Below, one piece after another: positions 1 to 12,400 of a stretch of 64,000 nucleotides of DNA. The stretch comes from Rhinopomastus cyanomelas (Eukaryota > Chordata > Aves > Bucerotiformes > Rhinopomastidae). The stretch's first letter is position 1; every line of letters starts with the position of its first letter. The stretch covers positions 227,097 to 291,096 of the forward strand of contig VXBP01004020.1 of the NCBI GenBank assembly GCA_013400115.1. Direction: 5' to 3'. Below the pieces are notes generated by a model, which searched no databases, was not told the origin of the DNA, and worked only from the letters and a program-made list of their open reading frames with translations. The translations under genes were made by a program, and so were the position numbers.

Positions 1-2987
1 GCTAGTCCTGGTTCCCTGAATTGAGGAGGAATCACACAAGTTGGAGGCAATTTATTTATGCATAGGACCGAGAAATAAATTATCCCATAGTGGTACTGAC
101 TCAGCTTGTTGTGGAAACTACTAGGAAATTCCACATACTACATACTTTGGAGAAAATAGTGGGCTAATTGAGACTATTTCTGACCTTGGCATGTCCAAGG
201 AGGCTAGACTGTGGTTTCACTTCCCTTCCATTAGCATATGCATCTGAAATAGCTGTCCTGTGCAAATGAAGAGATTTCAAAAAGCCTGTAAGTAATTGCT
301 GCCTACATTCTGGGTGGTCCAAAGAGGATCTTGCAGCGTTTACCTGAAACACAGTCTCATGGATAAAAGCAAAATTTTGTTAGCTGCCTGGATGTGTTTC
401 TGTGCTAAGCTTGGCTGCCCACTATCTCCAGGTAATGCTGAGGGTACTCAAGAACACTTTGTAATTAAACTTTTTGGAAACATGGTTTTGTTTTGAAGTA
501 TAAAGAGTCCTGGATAACTAGGATTGTTCCAATAATTTTAAAATATTCATTAAACTCTCCTGGAGAGGAGTTGTTATTTGTCTCTAGTGCAAAGAAAGGT
601 GCCATTTAGTTTGCAGGACTTTGCCCGCCCACAAGCAAAACATATGCAATGAGATTTTAATTATTTTTTTTCTGGGTTTTTTTCCTCTTAAACCTGCATA
701 AGCCTGCGGGCATGGTGCTGGTCTGCAGCAGTAGGAGGCTACAGGTGGCACCTCTCTGCTAGTTGAACTGCAGAGCTACTGCAGCGACAGCTTCTCAGTA
801 AAGCAACGTATTTGCTTGGTAAATGCGGTGTTGGAGCTTTCTGCAGCTTTGCCTCTGTTTCCAGCTTCATGTCCTGAATTTGACAGCTGAGGTGGGGGGA
901 TAAAAGGTCTTGTGGGTGCATCATAATCTCTCAAATTGCTTTTAGCAGATACTAAAATAAAAGGGAAAATGATACAGGCAGTGCTAGCAGCACTCATGTG
1001 TTCTGACTTGGGATTGCTGCTCTGAGCCGTTCTGATGTGCTCGTTCAGGTGTCTGCTGCAGTGTCCAAGTCCTAAATCACTCTGTGCTGCGCACAGCAAG
1101 CCAGAGCAAATGGGAGCGTTGTGAGTGCCAAAACCACCCTTAACTGAAAAGGACAGATAGAGAGAGCAAAGCAAGGCTCGCTCTCAGAAGTCAGCAGAAA
1201 ACAGCATAAGGAGAAAGAGAACACAGTTAAAATGTGAAATAAAATGCTCATCCTCACAGGGTTTTTACATGCAGCATGTTGGTGTGACTTGCTGGAGAAT
1301 AATGTTAATGTTATAATGTGGAGCATTCCTTCTTCAGTAATTGCAGGAGGAGAGTAAGGCTCAGAGTAACTCCTGATATGCTGTTTCCTTTTCCTTTTTA
1401 AATTTGGGCATAAACCACTCTTCTTAAGGCCTTTTTTTTATTTTAAGTAAATGCTTCTTTGTAAAGTGTTTGGAACTTTGGAAAAGTGTTTTATTGTATT
1501 TGTGTAGATTACATTTCTTTAAGTCTTTACAGTGAAAATAAAAGAGCTTTATTGAATTGTTGTTTGTAAGACCAGACAACATTCCGTTAGGAGGTCTCAG
1601 AACAGATCAGAAAGATGATCCTGGTGAAGGGAGCTTGAAGGTAGTGCTTTTCTTATTTGCTAACTTGCCAAGCAAATAATTCTTCAGAACTACACTGGAG
1701 GAAAAATTGGGGGTTGGGAAGAGGTGTTTTGTACATTCAAGATTATCTGCTTTCCAGGTAGTGTTTTCTGTAGATGTCGGTCTGTAGGAGCAGAAGGGCA
1801 TGTCTTGGGGTCATTGCTTAATTCTAGTTGGAGCAATTTGCAATTTGTCTTGATAAACCTTTCCCTGCAGTTTCTCGTTGGAAGCTGTATACTTCCTCAA
1901 TCACGCTCCTAAATTGTTGCCTGGTGTGGCTCTGTGCTATTAAAAGATGGCCATACTTAACCCCAGTGGTGGGCGAGCTGAAGCCCAGTGCTGAGAGCTA
2001 TTACAGGTCCTCTGTGGGAGGGCTAAGAAAAGTGTTTACATTCTGTTTCTGCCACATCGTGCAGTGGGGAGGTGAGTGAGGTCTGAATCCCTGCTCTGTT
2101 GCCCTCCAAAATTGTACATGTTCCAACTGTGCATCAGTATGCAACCAACTCTGCCACCCTGCTTCCAAGGCATGCTCCTCCTCCAGCCCCAGTCAAGCAG
2201 CTCTGCTCCATCTGGAGCTCTGTTGCCAGAGCTTGCCTAGGTACACATGGATGATTTCTAGCCTGCCTGCCCAAGTGAGTGTCAAGAATAAAACCCAAAT
2301 AGAGCAACTCGTGGTGTAACAAGAGCAGAATGATCACTGCTAAGTGTGTTCATATGATCTAGATTTTCTCAGTTCAGAGTTGGTACGAAACTGCTTTTAG
2401 GCATGAGGAGTATCGTGCTGCTGCTGCCTTGTCCTAAATCCCTCTGAGTTAGTCAGTCCTGCAGCACAGTTGTACTCAGGGCTACACAGGCACAGGAGCA
2501 TTGTACCTAAAATTTTTCTTTGTGGCCATAACAGGCTTTAGGGGATAACATCAATGTAGCTGATTGGTTTGGTATCATTAAGCATCTTCCTTATTAATTT
2601 TTGTCCTTGATAAGCATAAATCTGACTAGATGCAGCTGACAATTCACATATTAGTAGGTGTCCAAGCAGTATATACTATTATTTTAAAACGTTTTTAAGC
2701 ATGTTATTTATTGCCTGAAGAAATGTTAGGATTCTAGTTTTTTCTTTGTGCAATTAAAGCCTAGAGACAAAATGCCTTTAATGCCCCAGGTGCATAAATA
2801 GGAAGTGCACACCTGAATAAATACTTTATCCTGTGCGTGGTTCCTTCGTTAGGAATGGCCATCTCTTAAACTCACTTCAGCAGTGTGGGAAAAAGCACTG
2901 TGGCTTGTAACTGCTTCAAATTCCACCTGTTTCAAACTCCTGTATGAACCCGAAAATGGACTGTGTATTTGTTTTTGCTTTTTACAG
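1..2987 (+). other. AKT1: AKT1 intron upstream of the penultimate coding exon (partial)
   Basis: No exon is visible between the left edge and the acceptor at 2987, so this is read as the 3' part of an AKT1 intron. The expected preceding exon (end of the kinase domain) was looked for on the + strand and not found, so it should lie to the left of the window. The stretch is AT-rich single-copy-looking sequence. The one notable item is a 66-bp segment at 2415-2486 that recurs in the next intron. Confidence 0.75.
2415..2486 (+). repeat. Copy A of a 66-bp duplicated intronic element
   Basis: A 66-bp core aligns without gaps to the segment starting near 3749, with 50 of 66 bases identical by hand count. 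Both copies contain the shared words gctgctgcc, tgtccta and gcagcacagttg. GTGCTGC at 2415-2421 can pair with GCAGCAC near 2461-2467 to form a stem. The family is not recognised. Confidence 0.5.
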
Positions 2988-3090
2988 CTTGTACCTCTCT
3001 TTAAGCCACAAGTTACATCTGAAACAGATACAAGATACTTTGATGAAGAATTTACCGCACAAATGATAACAATCACTCCTCCTGACCAAG
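2988..3090 (+). CDS. AKT1: AKT1 penultimate coding exon
   Basis: This exon has 103 nt, acceptor tttacag at 2981-2987 and donor gtaaag at 3091. It starts in phase 0 with L-V-P-L-F-K-P and ends after the first base of an Asp codon. It carries the VTSETDTRYFDEEF segment and the turn motif. The Ser-Pro-Pro of human KLSPPF is Val-Pro-Leu here, a small drift. Confidence 0.95.
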
Positions 3091-3954
3091 GTAAAGTTTT
3101 CCCAAATGTTTCCTACTCTGTTCTCTAGACCACAAGAAATAAGACCAGGTAACATTACAGAAAATTGTTAGACCGTGTGGAAAAAACACCAGTTTCAACT
3201 TGCTGGTTTTCCATGTATGTGTTTGACCGAGAGCATGGTCAATTGATATGAAACTTTCCACGTCTTTCCAGTTTGGGAATTGAAAAACCTGTTTTAGAAG
3301 CCAGAGAAATTATTTGTACTGTTGTCTTTCCCAAATCTACACAGTCCCACTGAAACACCGTTCTGTTAATGAGCTTTGTATAGATGGCTACATCTATAGG
3401 CACACACAGTGCGCATGCGCACAGTCGGTTGAGTGCAGGCTGCTATCCCTATTCAATCAAAATTACTGTGTTTTCATGGTAACTGAGCCAGTTTGATGCC
3501 CCGAAATAGCAGTCACCAGAAATTCTGAACTCTTAATACAGATTTAAGCAATGCAGTGCCTTGCAGTTTTAAATGGACATCCAAGCAACTGTTTACGTAC
3601 AACAGTCTGGACCTTCTGTGACACCTACTTAAGGGGGTGAAATTTAAGACTCCTATTTCTTTGTCCTATCAAGTTTTGAAATAAAAAGGTGACAGTGAAA
3701 CTTTCCGAAATCACTTTGCTGTGCATAATCTTACTGTTACTTAACATTGCTGCTGCCGTGTCCTAGATGCTCTTGGGTTGGTCAATGGTGCAGCACAGTT
3801 GCAGCCAGAGCTTACTTAGTTACAAAAAGGTAGAAAACGTTTTCTACTGCCTTTTTTATTTTTCCATTTTTCAGATGACAGCATGGATTGTGTAGATAAC
3901 GAGAGAAGACCTCATTTTCCTCAGTTCTCCTATTCAGCCAGCGGAACCGCTTAA
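2988..3954 (+). CDS. AKT1: RAC-alpha serine/threonine-protein kinase AKT1, C-terminal end (two exons, 5' part outside window)
   Basis: AKT1 is the PI3K-dependent AGC-family kinase that promotes growth and survival from cytosol and plasma membrane. Only the last ~60 residues are here. Joined exons 2988-3090 and 3875-3954 read through the AGC C-terminal tail: FKPQVTSETDTRYFDEEF, then the turn-motif TPPDQ (Thr at 3075-3077, human Thr450), then DDSMDCVDNERRPHFPQF and SYSASGTA with stop TAA at 3952-3954. The hydrophobic-motif Ser (human Ser473, mTORC2 site) is the TCC codon at 3928-3930. The MITITPPDQ stretch and the SGTA ending point to AKT1 rather than AKT2 or AKT3 (AKT1-type ending, from memory). 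The intron is 3091-3874 with gtaaag/tttttcag ends and phase 1. Convergent SIVA1 and ADSS1 to the right match the mammalian neighbourhood. The pleckstrin and kinase domains lie outside the window. Confidence 0.95.
3410..3421. promoter_or_regulatory. Perfect palindromic NRF1-type motif in the last AKT1 intron
   Basis: TGCGCATGCGCA is an exact match to the palindromic NRF1 consensus and sits in an otherwise CpG-poor intron. Only the sequence match is seen; binding is inferred. Confidence 0.4.
3746..3815 (+). repeat. Copy B of the 66-bp duplicated intronic element
   Basis: This is the partner of the copy at 2415-2486, in the same orientation, and lies about 60 bp before the acceptor of the last AKT1 exon. 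Its stem-forming ends TGCTGC and GCAGCA are retained despite about 24% divergence. Its nature is not recognised. Confidence 0.5.
3875..3954 (+). CDS. AKT1: AKT1 last coding exon
   Basis: This exon has 80 coding nt after acceptor tttttcag (ending 3874). It completes the split Asp codon, reads DSMDCVDNERRPHFPQF then SYSASGTA, and stops at TAA 3952-3954. It holds the FxxFSY hydrophobic motif. Confidence 0.95.
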
Positions 3955-5500
3955 TGTTTTGCAACGTTTTCCCATTCAGAAACAAAACAGACTGCATTTT
4001 GGGGACCTTACTTCAATGGACACTAGAGAACTTTCTATATTATCTGAATTACAAACTGTGTTTGTATTACAATTTAGATGAATTTGTAGGAAGCCTCACA
4101 GATTCTGTATTTAAAACAATTCTTTGATGCATTTTTGAGAAGGAAAACAAATCCATTCTTAAAAGTATTAACGTCAAGGCTTTTATGCTGAATGACCATA
4201 TGTTTTTAAGACTATACACCAAAACTGTTTACTTTAGGAATAATTAAGATATTCAACATATCAGCAACTCTGACCAGAAAATCCCCTTATTTTATTTATT
4301 TCATACAGTTCATTATCTAAATATAGAATCTGCACTCTGAACAATTAGATTTATATAGGAAGATATAAGACTTTAGTAGCTAGTGCAATAATATAAGCAA
4401 CAAAGTGAACAAACTCTGGAGGATTAAGGTTCAAACTCATTTTGGACAGCAGTGAAGTGTCATCCAACTCCAGAAAACCAACTGTAGGAACAGCATTAAT
4501 GGCCTCAGTGAGGTAAATCAAAAAGCAAAGGTTATTTTTGTTATAACATCTGCTACAAGACATTACATATCAAACCGAATCAGGTGGAGTCGCCACATCG
4601 TACAAGATGAGTATTCCGTTCTAGACAGTGCATTGACTTGTTCCATTTGCTTAGAGTTTAGGAATACTTCATAGGATTGGCTTCTCAGAACATAGAAAAT
4701 GCTTGATTTACCAATCTAATATGAACTGCAATGACACAGTATCACCCACGTCCGTTACTGTATAAAAATACCATACAGGTCTCAGTGAGAAATATCTTAA
4801 TGAGTGAGTCAGCCAGGCAAAAGTACATTTTGGCACTGAAGTAATGACTTGTTGCCGCTTTTTTTATGAGAAGATATATGAATATATATAAACACTTAAT
4901 GATTTTTTCTTCATCATGCCAGATCATTTCTTCTTTCTTGAGTGTGCATTAAAGGTATCAGCCAACAGTTCATGGTGCCTTCTCACTCTTGAAGATTCAC
5001 TTTAACAGTGTTTCCCATGTATAAGAAAAAAATAGGTTGAAACTTCATATGTGTTTGAATAATAATGGTGTTCAACAAGTGAAAATTTTTTTGTTTGTTT
5101 TTAATTTTTAATCTTAGTGGAAAATTCCCCACACCCTATTTTTGTTGTATCATGTTTCTTTGTAATTTTCATAAAAGCAGTCTTATTCTGTCTCTGCTGC
5201 GAATGAATTTATTCCATTGTAGTTTGCGTTCTCTTAACATTGCCTTTTTTTTGTTTGTCATTCTCTCGACTATATAAAACCTGCTGTGTACTGCAGTTAA
5301 CTAGCTTTTTTTTTTTATTTGAAAGGGAGAGTGTTACAAAACCCCTGACTTTCCCTTTCCATCAGAAACTGCTGTGTTTGCACAGAGAGCCCTTCACCTT
5401 GACTTTTTTCTTTTTTTGACAACACTCAACTCTAGTATTTTTACTCATATGAAAGTTTCTCTCCAAATACTTAAATAAAAATTGCTTTAACAAGTTAGGT
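3955..5500 (+). other. AKT1: Probable AKT1 3' untranslated region
   Basis: AT-rich sequence follows the AKT1 stop codon without any recognised repeat. The first canonical AATAAA on the + strand after the stop is at 5474-5479. It is followed by a T/GT-rich stretch (ttcttattttttgtagtagg) suited to a downstream element, giving a 3'UTR of roughly 1.5 kb. The end is inferred from signals only. Confidence 0.55.
5474..5479 (+). promoter_or_regulatory. AKT1: Candidate AKT1 poly(A) signal AATAAA
   Basis: This is the first AATAAA after the AKT1 stop, with a T-rich downstream element about 25-35 bases on. Cleavage is expected near 5495-5510. Confidence 0.5.
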
Positions 5501-8452
5501 TCTTATTTTTTGTAGTAGGAGCTTTCAGAATTTGTAGAGATGCAACAACTTGAGTTTCTCAAGTTTGCTCCACATATCACTAAGGGATTTAGGCTTTTCT
5601 GCTCCTCCTCGGTTATTTCATCTTTGTACTGATCACTGCTCAAAGATAATTTTGGAAAATGTTTGTTAAAAGAAATACACACTGTGCCAGAAATAGTTTG
5701 TCTTGAGTTGAAGGAGGACAGGCTTCATTTCGCTGTCCTCCTGATGCCAGTGAGATTGTGTTACTGGGGCACTCATCTTAAAACATGTCTCTGTTCCAGT
5801 CCCTTGGGCCAGTGTACGATGGACAACACTGCATTTCCTGCCTAAGCACTAATGTTATTGGCTTCTGGGAGGTGCTTGCACAAGGTTGGAATCTCCTCTT
5901 TCACTCAAGAATACAGGGAAAAGACAAGAGCACCCAAAAACAACTGCAATCTGCTTCAGAGTATGGAAGTTGCAACTGTAGTAAGCTATTGAATATCTGA
6001 AACGTTTTTGATTCAAGGAATAAGCTATAATTTCCAGTACAATTTACTGCACTTTTTATGCAAGAAGGGATGGAGAAACAAGGTATCTGTGTCTCTGTAG
6101 ATACTGGTGCTGGACAGTCTCTCCCATTTCATAAGTCTGATCTCATAACCACTCTCTTTCCTTTGCTTCCAGGCCTTCATCTGACTTTCCAGCCAGCGCA
6201 GGGACGAAAGCCCAAAGAACTCTTGCAAGTCTGCAAGCCCCAACACGTTCTGAACTAGCTAACACACTTTGAGCATCCAAATATAGGCAACACAAATGAG
6301 CAGAGAGGTTACTATAGTCTGCCCCAGGAAAATCTGGTCCTTCAAATGCAGGATCACGTTGGTCTGTTGAGGCTGCTTCTGTCTTGCAACAGTATTTTTC
6401 AGCCGGTTGTTGCAAATAGAATATAAAATGGAACTTCAAAAAAAACTCAATTTGCCAAACGTGCCTGGGAATCTTGGTGATGTTAGCAACAGTGAGAGCC
6501 TCGCCAGAAGGCAGGGCCGCCTGGGTGTTTCCCTGCCTTTTGCCTGTGGTTGCTCAGAGCACCTTGTCTGTCGACTGTAACTGAACGATCACCTGTGTTA
6601 CAGCGAGCTGCCTGCAAGTACGAGTTCGTCTGTTGTGATTAGCGCACAGAATCCTATCGCAGAGATCTGTGACCTGAGTGCCGATCCCTCGCGAACGCTT
6701 TTGTACTGTGTATGCCACGACTGCTTAAATCTTGTGTGTTCCTTCATCTCTTTCATTTGAAGCCTCAAAACTTTTGTAACTGTCTCTACAGCCAGAACCT
6801 CCTCGTTCTTCCTTCTGGCATGGAAAAGCATAATGGTGTTGTGCATTGAAGCGAAGATGGTGCAGCTCAGGTGCAGGATTCTGGTAGTGTACGTGTGTTA
6901 CAGGCTGGGAACTTGGTTGTAAGCTCAGGCTGGGCAAGAAACAGGAAGAAAAGCCCAACAAGAGCAAGTAAGTAACATGCAGTTTTCTGTGTGTGCAGTG
7001 AGGAAACAAGAGCAGATGGGCACTGGTCAGGGGAGAGGTACACTGCTCTCTGTGATGTTTGGGGTATCAGATGTTGGCAGGAGCCAGGTAATTCTAAAAT
7101 TCCATTTTATGTTCTCCTGTGTAACTAAAACGTCCAGTACAATCCCATTAGGGTGCAGTAGGCTGTTCCCTCTTAAACTGGGTGATGATCACTGGGGTTT
7201 ATAGCACCCCAGCTCTGCATAGACTATGACTTCTTACCCTCCATGTACTCCCCAGCTGCTGTGCTGCTTTCACATAGGCCTCAACTGTCTTGGCTGCTAG
7301 TTGAATTTCTTCCCAGTTCGCCACCTGAGAAGAAAGTGATGATAGTTTTTTGGAGGTTCAGGAGTAAAAGCTTCCTTTGATTGTTTGAATTGGATGACTT
7401 TTGTTCGAAGTGGGAGTCAGTTCTGTTGCTTTGGATTGCTTGTGTGCATTTAAGCACTTGGTACAGGAGTAGTGGCCTTTTCACACTCCTGCATGTTTGT
7501 GAGTTTTTCAAAATGTTTATCAGAGAAGACTTTTAGAGAGTTAAGTCTGATTTTTATCTGCAGTAGCAGGATTTAGGATGGTGGTCCCAAATTAGAGGTC
7601 ACAGCCTATGGTGGGAATGTAAACTCCAAGGAGAGGGAGATGGAGAAGAGAAGCCCGCGTGCATAAAGCGCCTGGGAGCGTTTCGTGGGCTTTCTGCCCA
7701 AGGAGTTTGGGAAATGATAATTTAGGAGGAAGATCTGTTTTATTCCTCTGGATCTAAAAGAGCTGTAGAGGTAAGGCACATTTGAAGAAATGAGCAAATG
7801 TAAAAGGATCTTGTTTCCTTAGTGTTGCAAATGAGTGTTTGTCTTCCACTTTTAGCTCAATTTTCTTAATAACAGGGAGGTTAATTGCCACTAGAAGTAA
7901 AACGAAAAGAACACACAGTGCCTATAGCAAATGGGAGCTTATTATCCCCAGTGCAGCTGAGCGTACAGACATTTGGTAGCTCTGTCTAATGGAACATATG
8001 TTGCATTCTAATCAGGTGATGACTAGTTGCTCTCTGTCTAAAATCATTTTAGGCAAAACAATTTTGTTATAGTAGTCCCTGCACACTGCTGCTTAAAACT
8101 TTTTGTAACTGCTTGTCACTGTCCTGGTTTTGTGAGCGTGGTGGGCTCTTCCTCCAGGACCAGCTCAGGACTTTATACATGAAAACACTGCTTCCTTCTG
8201 GTTTTTCAGCATGCTTGTAGCTTGGCTCTCAAGTTTCTTCTTCACTGAAGCACTGCTTCATGGGGTTGTCTACTTATTACTGCTCTCTACCTGCTTCCCT
8301 TGAGGTAGACTTTAGGAGCTTCTTCCTGTGTTAAATGTAACCCTGATATATGCTAAGATTTCAATTTTTATTAACTTTTTCACATAGATTCTTCATGTCT
8401 TCTTTATATTACTGTGGCTGCTTGTATTTTACCTCTTCATCAGGTCCGTCTT
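5501..8452. other. AKT1-SIVA1 intergenic sequence, first part
   Basis: No gene is recognised; the open frames here are short and unrelated to known families. The notable content is a CpG-dense islet at 6502-6697 (13 CpG in about 200 bp by hand count) in an otherwise CpG-poor setting. Confidence 0.5.
6502..6697. promoter_or_regulatory. Isolated CpG-dense islet (possible regulatory element)
   Basis: Thirteen CpG dinucleotides were counted by eye, including a TCGCGA palindrome. The islet is far from any recognised promoter. It could be an enhancer, a minor promoter or a methylation-protected relic. Confidence 0.3.
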
Positions 8453-9418
8453 TCACAAAGACACAGAATGTTGGGGTCACTTTCAAGAAGTGACCTCTGG
8501 AGATGATCTAGTCTAACCTCCCCTGCTAAAGCAGGTTCATGCTTGAGCAGATTGCACAGGATCCTGTCCAGGCAGGTTTGAACATCTCTTGAGATCACTC
8601 CACAATCTCTCTGGACAGCTTGTTCCAATGCTGTATCATCCTTAATGCAAAGAAGTTCTTCCTTATGTTCATGTGGGGCTTCCTGTTTCACTTTGTGCCC
8701 CTTACCCCTTGTCCTGTCACTGGCCACCAAGAAGAGTCTGACCCATCTGTATCTAGTAAGGGGTGGAGATTGTCCCCATCTCTCTTTTTGTTAATGTATT
8801 TTAAAACCATTTGTGTTGTCCTTTGCTATAGTAGCCAAACTGAGCTCTGCGTGGGCTTTTGCCTTGTTTCCTCTCAGCCTGCCCTAGATAGATCCCTGTG
8901 TTCTTCTTGAGTTGCCTTCCCTTTCTTTGAAAGATGATCAATTTTCCTTTTTTCCCCCCAGGCTAAACAGCTCCAGGTCTCTCAGCCTCTCTGTCATAAG
9001 AGAGATGCTCCAGTCCCCTGATCATCTTTGTAGCCACCAATGGACTCTCCAGTAGTTCCCTGTCTCTCTGAAACTGGGGATCCCTAAACTGGACACAGGA
9101 CTCCAGATGTAGCCTCACCAAGGCAGAGCAGAGGGGGAGGATGACCTCCCTCAGCCTGCTGTCCACTTCTTTCTTTTAATGCACACCAGGAGACTACTGG
9201 CCTTCTTGGCCATGAGGGTATGTTGCTGGCTGATGGTTAACTTGTCCACCAGGACTCCCAGGTCCTTCTCTGGCAGAGCTGCTTTCCAGCAGGTTAATAC
9301 CCAACCTATACTGGTGCAGGGGGTTATTCTTCTGCCGGTGCAGGACCTTACACTTGCCTTTGTTTGATTTATTCAGTTTCTCTCTGCTCAGCTCTCCAGT
9401 CTGTCCAGGTTAAAAAAA
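8453..9418 (-). mobile_element. CR1 LINE, 5'-truncated 3' end, interrupted
   Basis: On the minus strand this reads as a CR1 3' portion. Its 3' tail is at 8453 (acagaatgttgggg), followed by the CR1 blocks around 8500-8735. The ORF2 C-terminal relic HLESCVQFRDPQF lies near 9080. About 220 bp at roughly 8740-8960 has no CR1 similarity and looks like an insertion or replacement. The copy is damaged by frameshifts and is not functional. Confidence 0.85.
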
Positions 9419-12400
9419 ACAATGATCTTTTGCAGGTTCACCTACAGAAACCTTGTTGTGACTTTCACTTTCGCTACTTAGTCAAGTTCAGCTGTCTTCT
9501 CAATGCTCTTGGATGGCCATGGCCAACCAGAGTTTCAGGTAGAGAATGACAACACAGACAGTGGTTGCTGTATTTCCTGAATTCTGAAAGTCTCTCAAAT
9601 CCTGCACATTTAAAAAACAACACGTAGCGCTCACGCCACTGAACATGCTGTCGGAATTTTGAGTACGAGAGTGATGGTTATTCACAGAAACTGAGAAGAC
9701 ATAACCCTCTACCCCAAGTGTTGTCATCTTTAGATATTTGTAGACTACGATAGCTGTTTCCTTATACTGTTGAGTTCTGATATTCTTAACCAGAAAATGT
9801 GTTGTCTATTGCTGAGAAAACCTATGTCAGAACAAAAAAATAGCACAGTGTCTGGGAGTTCACTGGAGATGGAGTGAAATGATCATAAGGTACATGGTTG
9901 GACATAGTGTTTTGGGAACATTTCAAACTCAGTAATACTGTTCTTCTTACTGAAGTACACCGATTGGAACAAACCACACTCCTCTGAGCAAGTCTTGCTG
10001 ACCACTCTTGGAGCACAGGCACAGGGCTAGACAATCTTCCTGCAAACCCTGAGTTTGTATGTAATGATTTATGTCCTGGATTTGGAAGCACTCACTATAA
10101 TGGAGGTTCTTTGTGGACTTTTTTTGTTGTCTCTGGTACATATTTATACTTCCAGACACAACCTGTCTACTACTTCCATACTATCCATGTGGCGCAGCAC
10201 TAGCCTTACTTTGAGATGCTCCTGCTAGTACCAATCCTGTTCTGATTTTTCTCATTTGCTTTTATTTTCTGCTGTTGGTGCCAAGCTCACGACACTTGCT
10301 GTTTTAAGCAAAGTGTGTGTCTGTTGGATTCCCACACGTGCTATTGCATTATAGTTGTGTAAGGAATTTTCTCAGCTATACAAAGAGTGCAGTCTGTCGT
10401 CACTTTCTGCACTGGAGGTTGCTAGCACATTCCTCTGAAGCAGGCACACCAGTGCTTGCCCTTGTGTTGCTGAGACGGGTGCAGGCAGGCTGATTCCAGG
10501 TTCCTTCTGGCATGACTAGGAGAGAAAAGTGAAATTTATTCTTTAAGGTGAAGGCTGATGTCTGCTTTGCAGTAGGATTTCTACTCTAACAGGGTCATGC
10601 CCCAGATCAATTCCTTTAATTTGCCTTTCACTGGTCTAACTTCAGTCACTGAGAGATTTCTAATGCAGGCTGGAGCTGGCAGCTCCCTTAAGGGTAGGCT
10701 GCACGGGGAGCAGCACAGCTCTACTCCATGGGTTTGCATATGCTTCCAGTTTGCCAACTGCTGTTGAAAACGCCAGGATGACTGTGATCTCCTGGCAGAA
10801 TCATGTGCGGCAGCTCGCCACCTGCCAGTGGTGCCTTGGTCAGGAGATCCAACGCTGCTGCAGTCAAGCTCTGTGCTGTGCAGGCTCGTTACACTGAATG
10901 TGGCCTCTTATTTTTAATTCGGGGAAAACACCTAGAACACTTCTTCCTGCACACAGGCCTGGAGGTGATGCAGCATTTTAGTGATTTTCAATAGCTGATG
11001 AACTTCTCTAATGTAGTTGATAAGCTGCTTCAATGATTTTTAAAGGCTTTATGGATATACAGGAAGAACAAAACATAAGCTCTTTAATGAATTTTAATAA
11101 TGAAAAATGGAGTGGCACTATTCTTAAGATAGTTGTGGCATGTAGTTAGCTTTCCACGCAATACGTTCAGCTACTGCCATTGTTCCTCGTTCCAATATTA
11201 TTGGAGGAAATTAACCAAGAAGATGGGATTGCCTGCTGACAGTCCAGTAATGAGTCTATAAATGAGACAGAGTAAAAACCAAGTGGAAGGAATAAGGTCT
11301 TTTTGGTGCAACTGCAGACGGGAAAGTTGCGGAGGAAGGGCAGTATAAGAAAGCAGAACAAAATGTACTTACTTACACAGGTGAGATTGTCATAAATTTA
11401 ATGTGTAACTAAGATAAAGGGATTAGATAAAGGGATTAGACTTGGTATCTCCCTGTACTGGGTTGTAAAACCTGAAACCACGTTACCTTTCCAGACTTTT
11501 ACTTTCAATGCTCAGTTGCTCAGCTGTTAAGGCAGAAGAGATCAAAGCTGGCTCCTTGTTACTTGAAATGGATTATTTTTTTAAGGTCTAGAAAGCAACT
11601 CACGGAGTTGTGCTGAGGGTGATGCTTCCTGGGCTGTCCAGTGGCTTTCTGGGTAACTCCAAGACACTTGTTGCAGGCCACAGCAGTGCTTTGTCAGAGG
11701 CAGGAGAGGATCCTAACATGGGGAGAGCGCTGAGGTCGATGGGTGTGGTTGGTGTGAGTGATGCAGCATTGTCTGGGGTTCCTCTCTACAGAGCAGTCAT
11801 CTCAACCTTTTTTTGGTTTTTGTTAGTATTTCTCAGCACACACTTCTGGGTTTTTGTTATTACAAGGGTACTTCTCAAACACAATGAAAGCCCTAGCTAT
11901 AAATACACCCGGGTCCCTGTGTGGAGATGCGTGTGCGTGCTAGTCTGAGCAGCATCTGATCTGGGTACGCAGACTGGTGGAGGCCTGGAGTGCTCAAGGG
12001 CTGCTGGAGAGGAAGGCTGTGGCAGCGCAAAGCAGCTTCCAGCTCCCCATCTGGAACAGTCCCCCACAGGAGCACAGGCAACAGCAGTGCCATCTGTCTC
12101 TTCTGTCGAGCAGATCTCCTCTCCTGGCACAGGAAGCTGGCCTTTCACTTCCTTGCTGCATGAAGCTTGGTTGCTGATTGCTGGGTGTTACCTGTTGAGA
12201 CCAGGGTGCTCTATTTCATTCCCCTTCTCCCTTTTTTGGGGGTCAGTTTTGCCTGAATTCCAGTCTCTTTGGTTTTGCTTTTTTCTTTAGGACACCTTCC
12301 TCCTACCCCAGCAGACAAGAAACAATGAACCCCTTCTTCCTTCCATTTTTACACCACCTTGGCCTGTTAGTGATCTTCTGCAGTCCCTTCTAGAGCACAC

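Noticed and set aside
2415..3815. Classical two-hairpin H/ACA snoRNAs for the duplicated element
   Set aside because: The hairpin followed by ACA is suggestive, but no H box or matching 5' hairpin was found and the similarity continues past the ACA, so it is kept only as an unexplained duplicate.
2988..3954. AKT3 or AKT2 as the identity of the kinase end
   Set aside because: The penultimate exon begins LVP as in AKT3, but MITITPPDQDDSM and the SGTA ending are AKT1-type, and the gene neighbours agree.
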